Shown here one piece after another: positions 6,059-7,104 of a DNA stretch of 7,104 bases. The notes under the pieces were generated by a model. It was not told the origin of the DNA, searched no databases, and saw only the letters and a program-made list of their open reading frames with translations. The DNA comes from Sutterella parvirubra YIT 11816. GTDB taxonomy: Bacteria; Pseudomonadota; Gammaproteobacteria; Burkholderiales; Burkholderiaceae_F. The DNA lies in contig NZ_JH605013.1 in assembly GCF_000250875.1 (NCBI RefSeq), positions 13,950 to 21,053 on the forward strand, written 5' to 3'. How positions within the stretch are numbered: the stretch's first letter is position 1; each line of letters opens with the position of its first letter. A program made the translations under genes and the position numbers.

Positions 6059-7104
6059 TCAGGCCGCCCGCACGAGCCGGTGCACCGCGATCTCGGCGGG
6101 GACGCCGAGCCGGAGCACGAATCCGTTCCAAAGTCCCGACCCCGGGTGCACGTACATCCGCGTCCCGTCGGGGAGCGCATAGAGCCCCTTCACGAACATC
6201 CCGTTCATGATTTCGACGGCCTTCTGCATGCCGATCACCTGCCCGCCGTGCGTGTGCCCGGAGAGCTGTAGATCAAACGCCGTCTCCTGCCGGTACTCGG
6301 GGAAGCGCTTCGGCTGATGCGCCATCAGGATGCGGAAGAGCCCTTCGGGGGCGCCCGCAAACGTGCGGTCGGCGTCGGGGGCCTCGCGCCCGAAGCGCGC
6401 AGCGTACGGGTCGCAGACGCCGCCCAACGCGAAGCGTACGCCTTGGCGCGGCTCCAGCACGACGTGGTCGTTTCTGAGCATCCGGATCCCGAGCGCGGCG
6501 TAGTGTTCGACCCAGCGGTCGTAGTCGAGATAGTGTTCGTGGTTGCCGTCGCAGCCGAAGACCCCGAGCCTCGCCCGCAGGTCCGCGAGCGGCGCCGCGT
6601 CCTCAAGACGCGCCTTGACGGTGCCGTCGGCGATGTCGCCGGTGATCAGGATGAGTTCGGGGGAAAGCGCGTTGACGCGTTCGACGAGCGCCTCCATGTG
6701 CGTGCGCGAGAGCAGCGACGAGCAGTGCACGTCGGAGAGGTGCACGAAGGTGAAGCCCTCCAGTTCCGGCGGCAGATTCGGCACGGGGAGATCACGCCGG
6801 ACCACGTCCGGGACCTTCACGCCCTGCCAGACGCCGAAGGCGGCGACCCCGACCGAGGCGGCCCCCAAGGCGAGGACGCTTCGGCGGTCCTGCTGCACGG
6901 CCTTGTGGAGCTTCACACCCGAGCGCCCGGCCAGAACCGCGATGAAGATGACGCCCTCGCGCATCACGGTGAAGACGGCGAGGACGAGAAGGGTCGAGCT
7001 CGCGAGGCTCCCCGCCACCATGAGGCCGGACGGGAGTTCCGGCGAGAGAAGCCCGCCCAGGAACACCGCCGTCACGAAGGGGTACGCCGCCGCGCAGACC
7101 AAAA
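6059..7104 (-). CDS. Membrane-anchored calcineurin-like metallophosphoesterase (YaeI/YkuE type), 5' partial
   Basis: The frame is open to the right edge; the first possible start codon seen is TTG at 7102-7100, so the true start is probably outside. Counting from that codon, 347 residues are visible. All metallophosphoesterase motifs are present: DVH (124-126), GDIAD (155-159), GNHEH (187-191), His262 in MAHQPKRF, and GHTHGG (282-287). These residues hold two metal ions and the phosphate ester. Two hydrophobic segments (about 2-20 and 26-46) and a shorter one (51-59) precede a DRRSVLALG motif (72-80) that resembles a twin-arginine signal and is followed by a hydrophobic run to about 93. This fits the YaeI/YkuE branch, whose members are membrane-anchored or exported phosphoesterases. 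The substrate cannot be read from sequence. The family also includes chlamydial LpxG, a lipid A pathway enzyme, which is relevant given the neighbours. The protein ends normally at TGA 6061-6059. Confidence 0.88.
   Translation of the reverse strand, partial: LVCAAAYPFVTAVFLGGLLSPELPSGLMVAGSLASSTLLVLAVFTVMREGVIFIAVLAGRSGVKLHKAVQQDRRSVLALGAASVGVAAFGVWQGVKVPDVVRRDLPVPNLPPELEGFTFVHLSDVHCSSLLSRTHMEALVERVNALSPELILITGDIADGTVKARLEDAAPLADLRARLGVFGCDGNHEHYLDYDRWVEHYAALGIRMLRNDHVVLEPRQGVRFALGGVCDPYAARFGREAPDADRTFAGAPEGLFRILMAHQPKRFPEYRQETAFDLQLSGHTHGGQVIGMQKAVEIMNGMFVKGLYALPDGTRMYVHPGSGLWNGFVLRLGVPAEIAVHRLVRAA

Overview
The window is part of a Gram-negative cell-envelope biogenesis locus. All six supported genes lie on the minus strand, so the text below follows transcription from the right edge to the left. 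The high GC content, the gene order dxr-rseP-bamA-skp-lpxD and the style of the Skp and BamA sequences point to a betaproteobacterium, most likely Burkholderiales. A gut Sutterella-type lineage is possible but is only an impression; nothing here fixes the genus.

Layout: (1) 7104-6059, a membrane-anchored calcineurin-like metallophosphoesterase (YaeI/YkuE type), cut by the window edge at its 5' end. (2) 6011-4836, dxr, the committed step of MEP isoprenoid synthesis. (3) 4836-3499, rseP, an intramembrane site-2 protease, whose start codon overlaps the dxr stop by one base (TGATG). (4) A 253-base non-coding stretch holding a good sigma-70-type promoter (TTGACA, 17 bp, TACAGA). (5) 3245-924, bamA, the outer-membrane beta-barrel assembly factor. 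(6) A 217-base gap with a strong intrinsic terminator for bamA, then a second promoter (TTGGAG, 18 bp, TACAAT) and a leader hairpin. (7) 706-131, skp/ompH, a periplasmic chaperone. (8) 109-1, the N-terminus of a gene that context says is lpxD.

How the genes fit together: Dxr supplies isoprenoid precursors, including those for the undecaprenyl carrier. RseP takes part in envelope stress proteolysis. Skp carries unfolded outer-membrane proteins to BamA, which folds them into the membrane. LpxD makes the lipid A precursor of that membrane. The sequence suggests at least three transcription units: phosphoesterase-dxr-rseP, bamA alone, and skp-lpxD.

This is mostly a conserved housekeeping region, and I see no mobile element, RNA gene, CRISPR array or defence system. 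The least ordinary points are the phosphoesterase where cdsA usually sits, with its internal twin-arginine-like motif; the terminator/promoter pair that separates skp from bamA; and an acidic stretch after the VRGY motif of BamA.
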